DNA of 64,000 nucleotides, taken from contig NC_089821.1 of NCBI RefSeq assembly GCF_035046505.1, positions 195,138,377-195,202,376 of the forward strand, read 5' to 3'. Position numbers and translations under genes: made by a program. This DNA comes from Tiliqua scincoides (taxonomy: Eukaryota; Chordata; Lepidosauria; Squamata; Scincidae). The notes beneath the pieces are model-generated. The model saw nothing but the letters and a program-made list of their open reading frames with translations, was not told the DNA's origin and did not search any database. Of this stretch, positions 27,401 through 47,079 are shown in pieces. Numbering within the stretch: position 1 is the stretch's first letter; each line of letters begins with the position of its first letter.

Positions 27401-30400
27401 GGTGCAGATCACTCTCATGATTTAGAAAATGTCTGTGTACATTTTCTGCCTTCCATACAATTATGAATTATAATTTTAAAGCAAGCCTTTTAAAAAAGTT
27501 GCATATGTGTTTTCTTTTGAAAGCATTGGCTCTACTGAGTAGAGTTTGTCTAGATGTCTTCTATTATGTCTGCCAAGTTTAATATTCAAAGAGGCAACCA
27601 GGGATACAGACATAAGAGAAATGCTCTTCCCAATATTGGTAAACCTTAAATTGTTCATGTTTTGTATGGCTACCCTCACAGAGAATCTAATCTATGTTTA
27701 TACTTCAACAGCTGTAAAAAGAAAGCCTGTTAGTCGTTGCCGCAGTGCCAGCAGCACAAATCATTTTTTTTCAGGTAATTACACCAACAGCATTGGCTTG
27801 CTCAGCTGCATGAACTGAGAGTATGCTGTAGCGTATATTTCACAGGACTGTACCTTGGAGCTATCTATTGCAGGCAAGATCAATAAAGGCAACCAACCTG
27901 TCTTTTAAGGTCACTTATCTACTCTCACTGATCTTCTTGTTGAGAATACCACTTTTAATACCATCATCTTGAGCTTTTTTTTAGCAAGTAGTTTTGCAGG
28001 CATTATGCCTTTTAAAATTGAAACTGGCAAGTCTGTTGCTAATGTCTAATCGATACTTTAAAAAGTTGTGATTCTGTAACCTGGTCACTTAAACAGACAA
28101 ATTCATTCATAATTCAATTGTCCAGTATGTTGGTTGTTAGGGTATTCTGGAAAAGCACTGCCAGTTGAAACCTGAAAACATTTCTCATACAAAGCAGCAG
28201 GGCCAGTAATGTATTAACAAGGAATGCAGTGCCAGCAGTGTGTGTTTATAGACACCAGCGTGTTCTGGAACTCACTCTGGCAGTTCTAGTGCTTTCTCTC
28301 CACCCCCACCCACCCTTGAGATAACAGCCTATCTGGATGAGTCAGAGACTGGTCCAATTCCCTAGGGTTAGGAGCTCTTGTTCGCAACTAGAATCCTAGT
28401 GACATACCCCAAAGCTCCTTAGAGTTCCCGTTCACAATGAAAGCTACCCAGAATTGGCCCATCCGTGAGGTCAATTGAAACAGTTGCCTCACAGCCCAAT
28501 CCTGCCTGGCGCACTGGGCTGCTGCAGTGCCAAAATGGCTGCCATGGTAGCCTGAGTGTGCCAGGTAGCCACTGGCGGCACCTCAGGGGAAGGGGATGAA
28601 TGTCCCATTCCCCGGCATAATGAATGTAGCCCCACAATGGGGCTACTTGACTGCGCTGGCTATTTAGCAGGTGCAGAACAAAGGTGCTCCATGTTGGTCT
28701 GAGAGGCTTGACATGGGACCCCCCCCACCCCAGAATGCCTACCCCCACCTCCACCCATGTCCCCACCTACCTCTCTGCCAAGCGGCAGCCGCACATTCTC
28801 CACACAGCACAGGCTTGTGCTGAGCCAGCGCCCACGTTGGTTGGGTGGAATGTGTTGCAGGTGTGCCTTATGGCACAATTGTGACACTGCACACTGGTGC
28901 TGAGTTGGCGTGCAAAGATCAGGATCAGGCCTTCAGGCAGCAGATTGATAGGGATTGTCCATCTGTCTGCCTGCTTGCCTCCACTGCTTCTCCTTCCATT
29001 TCCTGGATTGGAAAAGGAAGAGGGGGGCAGAGACAGAATGAGAGAAATGGGGGCTGAAAGGAAAAGGATGGAGAATGAGAGAAATGGGGGCTGGTATATC
29101 AGGTAAGGGAAGACAGCATTAGGAATGCTGGCTTGGGTGTCAGAAGCTCTTGGACTAGCCCTGAAACTACCTTATACTTTGTGACAAGATATGCATTTCA
29201 TTATCAAAGCTTGTGATCAATATACAGGTTATATATTTCTCTGTCTCCTCCCTCATTTTTTGTTTCAGATAGTGTGACAATTTGCACATCTGACCTTCTC
29301 CTTGTAGAAGGCTCAAGAGAATGTATGATGCAATATTTGTAACAGATAAATAATTCCTTTTAAGAGTTTTTTCCTCAACTATTACTTAGAACTGAGCTTT
29401 ATAAGTGGGATATATTGCTTGTGGCCCTGAACGAAATCAGATTATTACTGTTTCCACCATTGGTTGTAGAGGATAAGGTGACAGCTAAGCCGGGGAGGAA
29501 AAGGGAAATCATTTTCACTCCTCTCACCGCCAATTCCAACACTCAATGAACATCTTCACTTTTAATAGGCAGTTTGTGACAATCCAGTTATTACAGCTAT
29601 CAAAAACATTTCACTTTCTGCAAGAAAAAACTAGGCCTCATATAAATCAAGAAGGTAGTAGAATTGTCCTATCTTTAAAAAAATGTATAGAAAACTAGCA
29701 TGATAGGGAGAAATTCTCATTTTACTATCTCCTCCCTCTTTTTTGTGTAGTTCTGTAGCTTGGCAACCCAAAAGTTTTAGTAGTGATGTGATGACATCAT
29801 GGCATTGCCAAAATTTCCCAGTTGTCAAACTTTTAGATTTTTTTAATGTGAAAGGTTCACCTCTGGAACACGTTTTCATCAGTGAGAATGAGAAAACATT
29901 CAGTTACTCGGTCTGGAGCAGGCTGAAGTCCGCCAAGTACTCTGCTCTGCTGTCTCTCACCTGCTCCAGGTTGAGTCATGTTGTTCTCGCTGACTAAAAC
30001 ACATTTGCTGATGAAAACTAGCCTCACCAGAGGCAAGTTTTTTTAATTTGAAAAAAATGTGAAAGCTCAATACGCTTGAAGCTTGGCAGAGCTCAGGCAC
30101 TGTTATGCAACCCACCTAAAATCAGGTTGTGATCCATGGTTTGAGAACCACTAGTGTAGTGGTTTTCTCCCTACATGGAGAAGCAGCCAAAAACTGGCAG
30201 CCAAATATATGCTACTAGGCATAGTTTGAAGTGATTTGGAGCTCTTAAAATGAGTCACTTTATGACATTTGGCAACTGTGGTGTCTCTGATTTTCTAACC
30301 AACTTATGTAGAATGACTTTGATTTCAGGCTCCATGAAAAGTTTTAGTTCTACAACAGTTGGAAATTTTTTGTCATCTATGGGCCAGGTTCTGCTTCATG

Positions 30401-30929
30401 GACCAAGAATACAAGAACAACATTCACACTAACCAGGAATTTCAGGCAATATGCTTTAACAGCTGTGGATAGCAGCAACAGAAATCTAGAGGAGATTCAG
30501 AGACCCAAGACAGTAAGTAGTAATGGATTTGGAAAATGTGGCAATGTCCTTCCTAAAAGTATATTGCATGGTATAAATAAGCAGGCTTTTCTGAAGACTT
30601 GCATTGTGAAGGAGTGGTATCAGATGAAACTTGGCTGTACATAGCTCAAACAGTCAGTTGATTGCCTTTGTTGCCCAGTCAGTTGCCCTTGTTTCCAGGA
30701 TATCCACCAAATAAATTAACTCCTTTTGGGTCAGTTTTTGCACGTAAATAAAGCTATTAATTGAGTGAAATTTTGGCCACACAAAGAGCAACATAATTAC
30801 AACCAAGTTATTTATTTTCAGGTACCTGCTGGATGGAGAAATAAAATAGTTGATGCTCTCTTGCCAGATCTAATGGAAAGCTCACGTTCTACTCCACCTA
30901 TCCAGCTTTGTGGACAGAAGGCATCTTAA
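961..30929 (+). CDS. CCDC162: CCDC162, coiled-coil domain-containing protein 162 (3' part, 17 exons)
   Basis: Seventeen exons (listed separately) join with matching phases into the last ~756 residues of a long, charged coiled-coil protein; the 5' exons lie left of the window. Diagnostic peptides include [40 protein letters not shown] and [20 protein letters not shown], as I recall them from mammalian CCDC162. Heptad-like Leu/Lys/Glu/Gln runs dominate from exon 6 on, and the C-terminus is short and Ser-rich. Molecular function is unknown; the human copy is the pseudogene CCDC162P, while mouse keeps a coding gene. Here sixteen exons are open with good GT/AG sites, but exon 16 carries an apparent one-base frame break. 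It converges on CD164, as in human. An ATTAAA at 30969-30974 is a possible poly(A) signal. Confidence 0.92.
1213..1285. mobile_element. 73-bp piggyBac-like MITE, copy 1
   Basis: Right end TGGGCAGAAATGGG followed by TTAA at 1286-1289. The left end is degenerate (TTCA in place of TTAA). Internal CAACAGGGATCAAATGAGTA is shared with copies 2 and 3. Confidence 0.7.
1784..1998 (+). CDS. CCDC162: CCDC162 window exon 2
   Basis: Acceptor atttcag, donor gtaagt. The frame runs [16 protein letters not shown] to [11 protein letters not shown]. 215 nt, phase 0 in, two bases carried out. This is the best conserved segment of the left part of the gene. Confidence 0.9.
3019..3372 (+). mobile_element. hAT-type MITE, family A
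   Basis: Inverted ends CAGTGGTTTTCAAAC and GTTTGAGAAACACTG, flanked by a perfect 8-bp duplication CACCAGTG (3011-3018, 3373-3380). 354 bp, no coding capacity. Eight-base duplications and CAGTG ends define hAT elements. Confidence 0.92.
4324..4462 (+). CDS. CCDC162: CCDC162 window exon 3
   Basis: Acceptor tttttccag, donor gtaaaa. It contains [20 protein letters not shown] and ends SEIEIKSRQ. 139 nt completes the two-base carry and leaves phase 0. Confidence 0.92.
5043..5163 (+). CDS. CCDC162: CCDC162 window exon 4
   Basis: Acceptor aattttag, donor gtaatc. It reads [20 protein letters not shown] and on to EERNLPT, an amphipathic coiled-coil segment. 121 nt, one base carried out. Confidence 0.92.
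5935..6375. repeat. GAGTC/GACTC-rich repeat with internal (CA)n
   Basis: Two arms (about 5935-6070 and 6278-6375) packed with GAGTCA, CGAGTC and GACTTG words in both orientations. Between them lie pyrimidine-rich sequence and (CA)n at 6252-6270. Probably a decayed DNA transposon; class unknown. Confidence 0.5.
7212..7439 (+). mobile_element. hAT-type MITE, family B, copy 1
   Basis: Ends CAGCCATTTTCA and TTGAAAATCACTG; body rich in GGTGTGCCTTG. Flanking ATGCAGGT/ATGCAGAC match in 6 of 8 bases. Confidence 0.85.
7599..7708 (+). CDS. CCDC162: CCDC162 window exon 5
   Basis: Acceptor ttctttcag, donor gtacat. It reads [20 protein letters not shown] and ends ENHQETDGE. 110 nt restores phase 0. A hAT MITE ends 159 bp upstream. 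Confidence 0.92.
8432..10560 (-). mobile_element. LINE fragment, clade unassigned
   Basis: On the - strand: end of the endonuclease (SDHLPLS near 10250), a linker, reverse-transcriptase pieces ([20 protein letters not shown] near 9340), and a Cys-containing C-terminal region ([18 protein letters not shown] near 8720). The 3' end is AATAAAGGTTCCTG at 8432. 5' truncated, missing the centre of RT, with several frame breaks. Possibly Vingi-, I- or R4-like. Confidence 0.7.
10754..10903 (+). CDS. CCDC162: CCDC162 window exon 6
   Basis: Acceptor tttttccag, donor gtattg. 50 codons, phase 0 to 0, including [20 protein letters not shown], which is highly characteristic of the family. Confidence 0.95.
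11071..11124 (+). CDS. CCDC162: CCDC162 window exon 7
   Basis: Short 54-nt exon after tctgtttcag, before gtgggt. Reads [18 protein letters not shown], phase 0 to 0. Confidence 0.88.
11250..11420 (+). CDS. CCDC162: CCDC162 window exon 8
   Basis: Acceptor cattgatag, donor gtatgt. 57 codons: [20 protein letters not shown] onward to FMMCLQLK. Strong coiled-coil character, phase 0 to 0. Confidence 0.92.
11465..12035. repeat. GC-rich interspersed repeat
   Basis: Starts GGGCGCAATCCAGAGAGCAC and ends GCACAGGTTAGGATTGGGCT. Same family as 24118-24570 and 51738-52212. It lies 44 bp after CCDC162 exon 8. Confidence 0.55.
12453..12681 (-). mobile_element. hAT-type MITE, family B, copy 2
   Basis: Starts CAGTGATTTTCAACC; perfect 8-bp duplication TTTTGGAG at 12445-12452 and 12682-12689. 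Opposite orientation to copy 1. Confidence 0.9.
13330..13605. mobile_element. Tc1/mariner-like remnant
   Basis: Repeated GTCTTGCGAG words and a right end GAGGCACCACTGTA, the complement of TACAGTGGTGCCTC typical of Tigger/mariner-like ends. The left terminus is not seen. No transposase. Confidence 0.5.
13665..14995 (-). mobile_element. CR1 LINE fragment, interrupted by a hAT MITE
   Basis: The - strand encodes the end of a CR1 reverse transcriptase ([20 protein letters not shown] then [20 protein letters not shown], 14130-14330). It runs into the usual CR1 3' region ending GGATCAGGCCAAAGGCCCA-like at 13679. A family A hAT element splits it at 14331-14693. 5' truncated. Confidence 0.9.
14331..14693 (+). 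mobile_element. hAT-type MITE, family A, nested in CR1
   Basis: Starts CAGTGGTTCTCACAC and ends GTTTGAGAAACTCTG. Perfect duplication CATTATAG at 14323-14330 and 14694-14701. Therefore younger than the CR1 copy. Confidence 0.93.
15075..15227 (+). CDS. CCDC162: CCDC162 window exon 9
   Basis: Acceptor ggctgcag, donor gtaagc. 51 codons: [20 protein letters not shown] to LKQHLSQ. It lies just beyond the CR1/hAT nest at 13.67-14.99 kb. Confidence 0.92.
15334..15505. mobile_element. Harbinger-like MITE, damaged copy
   Basis: Left end GGGCCCAAATCCTAACC and body as in 50216-50394. The right terminus has decayed after GCTGGAAAGG. Confidence 0.55.
15578..17200 (-). mobile_element. RTE-like LINE with open reverse transcriptase
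   Basis: The - strand is open for over 500 codons. RT motifs in order: [42 protein letters not shown] and [11 protein letters not shown] (the catalytic Asp pair is present), then [29 protein letters not shown] and a C-terminal zinc knuckle [20 protein letters not shown]. The endonuclease is lost by 5' truncation near 17200. The 3' tail ends in a short (ACT)n. Low decay suggests recent insertion. RTE or a sister clade; not proven. Confidence 0.85.
17303..17786 (-). mobile_element. hAT-type element (CAGGGGTG family), partial
   Basis: Begins CAGGGGTGGGCAAACC and later shows the same AT-rich segment as the complement of 54760-54870. Inverted relative to that copy; its other end runs into (ATT)n. 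Confidence 0.65.
17786..17845. repeat. (ATT)n/(GTT)n microsatellite
   Basis: Imperfect ATT and GTT triplets over about 60 bp, forming the tail of the adjacent SINE/LINE fragment. Confidence 0.85.
17846..17990 (-). repeat. SINE/LINE-tail family fragment
   Basis: Complement of the element at 61255-61505 (shared ACCCCTGCTAATTGGGTAAG and GACAGTGCTGGGGTGAGG). Confidence 0.6.
18490..18640. repeat. Short repeat with GGGAGTAAGTCC module
   Basis: Ends GCCCAATCCTAT and TTAGGATTGTGCCC in inverted arrangement around CCTGGGAGTAAGTCC and GGACTTACTTCTGAGTAGAC. Same module at 47270-47475 and 54080-54245. Confidence 0.55.
19288..19330 (+). repeat. CR1 3' tail remnant
   Basis: ACTAGATGGCCTC, CCAACTCTTAGATTCTGTGA resembles the conserved last bases of CR1 LINEs. 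Very short. Confidence 0.5.
19435..19655 (-). mobile_element. hAT-type MITE, family B, copy 3
   Basis: Shares CATCTCACAGCACACTGACA and the ACAAGGCACACCA body with copy 2; ends GTTGAAAATCGCTG. Target duplication not recognisable. Confidence 0.75.
19727..20206. mobile_element. 480-bp foldback hAT-type element
   Basis: Terminal CACTGGTTTTCAAAC and GTTTGAAAACCCCTG, perfect 8-bp duplication CTTTAGGG at 19719-19726 and 20207-20214. The inner GC-rich arms (about 19835-19935 and 20010-20130) are inverted complements, so the element can form a long hairpin. Confidence 0.92.
20393..20524 (+). CDS. CCDC162: CCDC162 window exon 10
   Basis: Acceptor ttgttagcag, donor gtgaga. 44 codons: [20 protein letters not shown] to MLRAVEK, phase 0 to 0. 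Confidence 0.9.
20743..20940 (+). repeat. Sauria-type SINE with tRNA-like head
   Basis: A-box TGGTGTAGTGGTCAG, B-box GGTTCAAATTCC, then body and tail GGAAGGGTGGGATATAAAGT. Not a functional tRNA gene. Confidence 0.8.
21366..21415. repeat. (GTA)n(AAC)n microsatellite
   Basis: Six to seven GTA/TAG units directly followed by about ten AAC units; it is the tail of the adjoining minus-strand SINE. Confidence 0.9.
21416..21765 (-). repeat. tRNA-derived SINE, second family
   Basis: On the - strand: GGTCTGGTCTAGAGGGTTGA (A-box region), later CGCCAGTTCGAGGCC (B-box), and a 3' tail AAAGGCGGTATATAAATACC ending in the triplet repeat. About 350 bp, longer than the Sauria copies. Confidence 0.75.
22399..22551 (+). 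CDS. CCDC162: CCDC162 window exon 11
   Basis: Acceptor cattcacag, donor gtaaat. 51 codons: [20 protein letters not shown] to [10 protein letters not shown], a basic coiled coil. Confidence 0.9.
23028..23510 (-). mobile_element. Short element sharing the RTE-like 3' tail, copy 1
   Basis: About 60 bp at 23030-23095 (TTGGCATCCTTCAGTCTTGG and on) closely match the 3' tail of the LINE at 15578. The other ~420 bp are unrelated to its RT. Non-coding, likely mobilised by that LINE. Confidence 0.75.
24118..24570. repeat. GC-rich interspersed repeat
   Basis: Begins GTTCTATCCTAAGATTGCGC and ends GTTAGGACTGC. Same family as 11465-12035 and 51738-52212. Confidence 0.55.
24867..24926 (+). CDS. CCDC162: CCDC162 window exon 12
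   Basis: Sixty-nucleotide exon after an A-rich acceptor (acaaaaag), before donor gtgcaa. It reads [20 protein letters not shown]. The acceptor is weak, but the phase and character fit. Confidence 0.78.
25328..25537 (+). CDS. CCDC162: CCDC162 window exon 13
   Basis: Acceptor cttgcatag, donor gtaagc. 70 codons: [20 protein letters not shown] onward to [10 protein letters not shown] hAT MITE has its target duplication only a few bases after the donor. Confidence 0.92.
25552..25787 (-). mobile_element. hAT-type MITE, family B, copy 4, beside a splice donor
   Basis: Perfect 8-bp duplication CTATAAAT (25544-25551, 25788-25795). The left duplication starts six bases after the donor GT of CCDC162 exon 13. 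Confidence 0.88.
26458..26578 (+). CDS. CCDC162: CCDC162 window exon 14
   Basis: Acceptor tttttttag, donor gtatgg. Reads [20 protein letters not shown] to AERNHSA, last clear coiled-coil exon; one base carried out. Confidence 0.9.
26579..27711 (+). other. CCDC162 intron with no identified element
   Basis: About 1.1 kb of AT-rich sequence between exons 14 and 15. I recognise no transposon, RNA gene or regulatory motif in it. Confidence 0.6.
27712..27774 (+). CDS. CCDC162: CCDC162 window exon 15
   Basis: Acceptor acttcaacag, donor gtaatt. 63 nt reading [20 protein letters not shown], a basic, Ser-rich tail. One base is carried in and out. Confidence 0.82.
28485..28930. repeat. GC-rich interspersed repeat
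   Basis: Starts CACAGCCCAATCCTGCCTGG. High GC with open but unrelated frames; lies in the last large CCDC162 intron. Right edge uncertain. Confidence 0.45.
30105..30165. repeat. hAT family A end fragment
   Basis: CAACCCACCTAAAATCAGGT then GGTTTGAGAACCACT resembles the right end of family A. Only about 60 bp remain. Confidence 0.55.
30329..30512 (+). CDS. CCDC162: CCDC162 window exon 16 (penultimate, frame-broken)
   Basis: Acceptor tgatttcag, donor gtaagt. The carried-in frame reads [20 protein letters not shown] then [13 protein letters not shown] and stops at 30430-30432. From about 30421 the neighbouring frame reads [20 protein letters not shown] then [11 protein letters not shown] and runs cleanly into the last exon. 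The length is one base short of phase closure. This fits a single-base loss near 30418-30422, or an assembly error. Confidence 0.75.
30822..30929 (+). CDS. CCDC162: CCDC162 last coding exon
   Basis: Acceptor ttattttcag. 35 codons plus [23 protein letters not shown] then [15 protein letters not shown], stop at 30927-30929. Confidence 0.85.
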   Translation, partial: VPAGWRNKIVDALLPDLMESSRSTPPIQLCGQKAS

Positions 30930-31109
30930 AAATAAGCTGTTTTTAAAAAAAAGGAGAATCCACTTTTGATTAAACCTGACTGCATGAGTGAGTAGAATGT
31001 ATTCCAACTGACCATTTTTTCAGAGTTTAGGATTGAAAACTGGGTTTAAATTTATCTGTCATGGTTATCCATAACAGTTAAGTTACTTTCTTCCAATACA
31101 CTTCTAGTG

Positions 31110-32170
31110 GCCAAAAGTAGATAAATTAGACCCCATTGGATGATCTTCATCTAGATGGAGCAGTTTGTCTCTGCTGCTCCTGTTGGACTTCTCACTGACT
31201 TATCCTTTCGTATTGGAATTCTTTGGCCAAGTTGGGGATTGGAGACACTATTTTGCAATGGTTTTCCTCCTTCTTGGTGACAGGTCCCAAATAGTGATGC
31301 TAGACGACATCAGTACCCTGGTCTTTACAATGTAGGGTGCCACAGGATTCTGTCCCCCATGCACTAACATTCACATGAAACCGCTAGGTGAGATCATCCA
31401 GGGATTTGGAGTGGAGTGTCACAAAATACTGATGACGCCTCTATTGCTCCTTGCCTTCTTGTTCTGGGGAAGCTGTGGAAGTCCTGGAGTGTTATCTGGA
31501 GATAGTTGGGACAGCTAAAAGACTGAGAATGCATCAAGACAAGACAGAGATTCTCCTGGTAAGGAAACCCTTGATGCAGGTACTGAATAATCTGTCCACT
31601 CTGAAAGGAGTTGCACTGCCCCTGGAGCAGGTGTGTAGTTTGGGTGTGCTCCTGGACAGCCAGTTAGCAGCAGTGACTAGGGGTATGTTTGCCCAACTTT
31701 GGCTAGTGCACCATCTACAGCTGTACTTGAGTCAATTGGACCTGACTACAGTGGTCCAAGACTGAATAACTGTAACATGCTCTACATGGGGCTGCCTTGA
31801 AGACACTTTGGAAGCTGCAATTAGTGCAGAAAGTGGCAGGCTCAGCAGTTATTGGAACTAGATGGTTTGACTCTGTAGGACTGCTGCTTTAGTAATTGCA
31901 TTGGCTGCCCATTTAGCCTGTATCCAAACTGTGAAGAGCTTTAAAAGGTAATCTGAGGGAACCACCTCAGTTAGATATAACTTATGTTACTTTTTCCCTG
32001 TGTCAATAACTGGCTTATCTAATAATTGGCAGTAGGTTGAGGACCAGCCAAGAAGTAGCATTTCTTCAAACATTTCTGGAATGCAGAGTCACAAAATTTG
32101 ATGGCTACTGGCTTAGATCTGACTGGCCATCATTAGAGGGGGGCTGGTCTTAGAACATTTTGGCCCATTG
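31110..32170 (+). mobile_element. L2 LINE fragment between the converging genes
   Basis: Decayed L2 reverse-transcriptase C-terminal frames: KTEILLVRKP, QVCSLGVLLDSQLAAVT, RGMFAQLWLVHHLQLYLSQL, LTTVVQD. Old, with multiple frame breaks. It fills most of the CCDC162-CD164 gap. Confidence 0.8.
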
Positions 32171-32384
32171 CTGCAAGGAGTTCACATACTTGGAAAGAAA
32201 TGTAATGCTATGTAGTGCTTTTGGTCATATGTGACACTTGTTTGACAAAAAGGCTAAAAGACCTGTTTGATTTCTTCAGCCACCTCTGCAGTACAAATAT
32301 TACCCTTCTATCTTATTGAAGTAAAACCTTTCAAGGTCATTCAACACATCACAAATCAAAGTTCTTTAGAAAAAGATAGACAGA

Positions 32385-34821
32385 AATCTTTTAACGAGTG
32401 ATTTATTTGGTTGTGTGGTTATAATAGTTTGCATTTCTTCCTGAAGGCAACACATATGCAGTACAATAACGTCTAACATTCCATTCCAGATGCATGTATG
32501 GGTTTTAAGAACAATCCAGATAAAGAGCTTGAAAGTCAATATTTACTGTTTTAGGATTAGCGGCCACAGCCAGCTATTTCACACAGCTTTAAAAAAACAA
32601 AAGACCACCCTATGCTATATGCTTTAGAAAAGCTGTAAAGACCTATAATTTGCTATTAATCAGCTTACACTACACAAAACAGCAAATATAACTTTCATCC
32701 ATCATTAACAGGAGGCAAGGATAAATGAACAAGAGGGTATCCCCTCACAGTCTCAGCCAAAATTTAAGCTGACAAAGTTTGTTCTAGGAAACCAAATTTT
32801 ATGCCACTGCGTAAAAACATAGCATTGTCCCATAATCTAAATACATTGCTGTCTGCTAACCAAGTAGAAAACGCAAACTTCCTGAAGAGTAGCAGTGACA
32901 CCTGAATTAAGACCTTGGAAAATAGCAGTTGCTGGCACTAAGGGGCCACTCATTCCATATTTCAACAACAGGAGGTCAAGCATAAAGAGAATTTAAGGCA
33001 CTTGAAATAGATCCATCATGTTAAGATTAGCACTGAATGCATGACTGTTTAGCTGCATTTTAACTGCAGCTAAATTTTAAACAGCAGATTGTAAGTTGAT
33101 TACCTAACCAAACTGGCTCAAATTGCAGTTGTGGGGTTTGTATGCAGCACTGCATCTTAACACACTGCCACAAGCTTACAAACAAAATATTAACAGCTGT
33201 TCAGGAGCCAGTAAGGAAGCAATGCAAAACAGTGGTAGGAACCAACTCCTTTTAAGTCTCACCATTAAGCATGAGTTTATCAAGGAAAGAGTGCATTTTT
33301 TAACCAAGTGTCACCATTTTTTACACCTATGTTTTAAAGTCGTACTTATGCAACTAAAGAGATGGGGAAGTGACAGATTATCTTAAGGCCATTAAGTACC
33401 ACCCATTTCAGACATGCTTGCTGAAAATCGGCTGGACAATTTACTGTTTCATACACCTGAGCTGATTGTCTTTAAGAAGTGCATTTGCCTGAAAGAAAGT
33501 TACAGTACTGTTTGCTAAGTATTCTTATGAACAAGTTTTCTAATCCAACATTATTGAAGTGAATATTATTCAGGCTATAAGGGCCAGACCCATTGAGAAA
33601 TCACACTAATTTACAATAAGATACAAACCCAGGTAGCAGTCACTTAATATCAAGCACTGTTTCCTTTAAGAGTTTCATGGAGGCTTGTTAAGGAGCAGCA
33701 AATGTGTAACTGAGTTTCAAACAGATAACCTTTATTTTGCAAGTTGTAATGCAAGCAATCACCAGCTAAAGCAGCTCCAAGTGTTCCACTCACTTCTACC
33801 ATGACTAGTATCACATTCAGTGTGTTATGAAAATGTTGGAGGAACTCCACTGCTGTGTTGAGACAGATTATCAAACGTTGCTCAATGGATCAAGAATTAC
33901 ACTACTTTTGAAATGATAGTGAGAACTACTGAAACGAGTGTCCTCAGATATTGAGCACGGAAATGGTATTTTCCAAGAAAAGTAATTTGAAGGTTTAACT
34001 TCAGAAATGGCATACAAATAGTGAGGACTGCTTACAGTAACTTGCTTTCCATATCTGACCTCACTAAGTTATTAAAGATAGATAAGCACATGCAAATATG
34101 CATTAAGTGAAAAATATATGCTGTAAACGGAACGACATTCACTGTACCCTTAAACAAAAGAAGATGGCACAAACCTTTCAGTTTGTAGCCTACTCAGTAA
34201 GGCACTGGTCTTTCTCCCCTATGCACCAAGGAAACTTGTACCCTTCTAAACGTTCTTCCTATGGCTGCTCACACTTAAATTAGAACATAATTATCCTTCT
34301 GGCATCATCAGGTATAGAAAAATATTGGCTTCCATAACTCCTTAAAAAAAGATAACATTCTACAAATCTGCTCCAATCATCTAGCGGTATGCTATAAAAG
34401 CCATAGTTTTCACACAAAGTGTTTTATGCCAAGTTACCAGTAGTTCACATTTTAATAATGTAGGGGATATTGCATCTACAGCTAGCTAATTTACCCACTG
34501 CAATCATGATTATCTATTGCTGCCACTGAATACAATTACTATTGAAGTCTACATTTGGCATGTCAGGTAGAGGAAAAAATTCCACAGCAGCATCAACTAA
34601 ATAAATTTAAGACAGCCAATAAGGATTCATGCAGATTTTGAGTATTCTTGCAGGGCAAGACATGATTCACACAGCTTCCTTCCAAGCATGTTGCAAAAAT
34701 ATTTTCTTTGTTAAAAGTCTTCAAGAAGAATATTTTGAATTGCTGTCATCTTTAAGGAATAAAGATAGTTTTGGTGTAGCTAACCACAGATGTTGAGCTA
34801 TTAGTCCACTTGTGACATATC
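32385..34821 (-). other. CD164: Probable CD164 3' UTR
   Basis: About 2.4 kb downstream of the CD164 stop with no recognisable transposon, unlike its surroundings. An AATAAA on the - strand (32402-32407) sits at the far end. Long 3' UTRs are known for CD164. The boundary is inferred. Confidence 0.6.
32402..32407 (-). terminator. Candidate CD164 poly(A) signal AATAAA
   Basis: TTTATT on the + strand, AATAAA in the CD164 sense, at the edge of the repeat-free 3' UTR block. Cleavage would fall near 32380-32390. Confidence 0.5.
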
Positions 34822-46659
<11,838 letters not shown>

Positions 46660-46800
46660 GGCGGTGAAGAGAACGAGGAGGCTCCGCGGCACCCGAAGGA
46701 CGAGGAAGCGAAGGCGCTGCTGTTGCTGCTGTCGTCGCCGTCGCAGCTGCCGGCCCAGCGTCCAGCCCCCTCAGTCCGCGCAAGCGCCGCGCGTGATGTA

Positions 46801-46810
46801 GTCACGTGGT
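46801..46810 (+). promoter_or_regulatory. CLEAR-like E-box 1
   Basis: GTCACGTGGT, about 140 bp upstream of the CD164 ATG. CACGTG with 5' GT matches 8 of 10 bases of the TFEB/TFE3 CLEAR consensus GTCACGTGAC. USF or MYC/MAX binding is also possible. Confidence 0.6.
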
Positions 46811-46976
46811 GTGGCCGCGCGACGAAGCCGTTCACTGCCACAGCGCGGGAGGCTGGATGGAGGCGAGCGCCGCCTTTCTATTGTCCGTCGCCCCCCGCGG
46901 TGAATGAGAGGTGGCTTCGCTCCTCCAACCCGCGCTTGCCGCTATGGAACGGTCCCCCGGGAAAGGGCGCTTCCTC

Positions 46977-46986
46977 GTCACGTGGT
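46977..46986 (+). promoter_or_regulatory. CLEAR-like E-box 2
   Basis: GTCACGTGGT again, about 320 bp upstream of the ATG, within a segment that resembles the one around box 3 (preceded by GGGAAA and TTCCT, followed by CTGG). Confidence 0.6.
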
Positions 46987-47069
46987 CCGCCGAAGACTGG
47001 ATTGACGTAGAAAGATATCGGGGAGGCGGGCGTGGCTGCGGCGACGGAATAGTCCCAGGGAAATTCCTT

Positions 47070-47079
47070 GTCACGTGGT
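47070..47079 (+). promoter_or_regulatory. CLEAR-like E-box 3
   Basis: Third GTCACGTGGT, 93 bp beyond box 2 and in the same orientation. The flanks of boxes 2 and 3 align, indicating a local tandem duplication. Confidence 0.6.

Noticed and set aside
29631-29997. Open frames on both strands in the last CCDC162 intron
   Set aside because: Short, mutually antisense, no recognised domain.
30348-30512. Alternative acceptor after gttttag for CCDC162 exon 16
   Set aside because: It would enter a frame that stops at GGATAG when the carried base is included; the upstream ttcag acceptor keeps a better protein frame.
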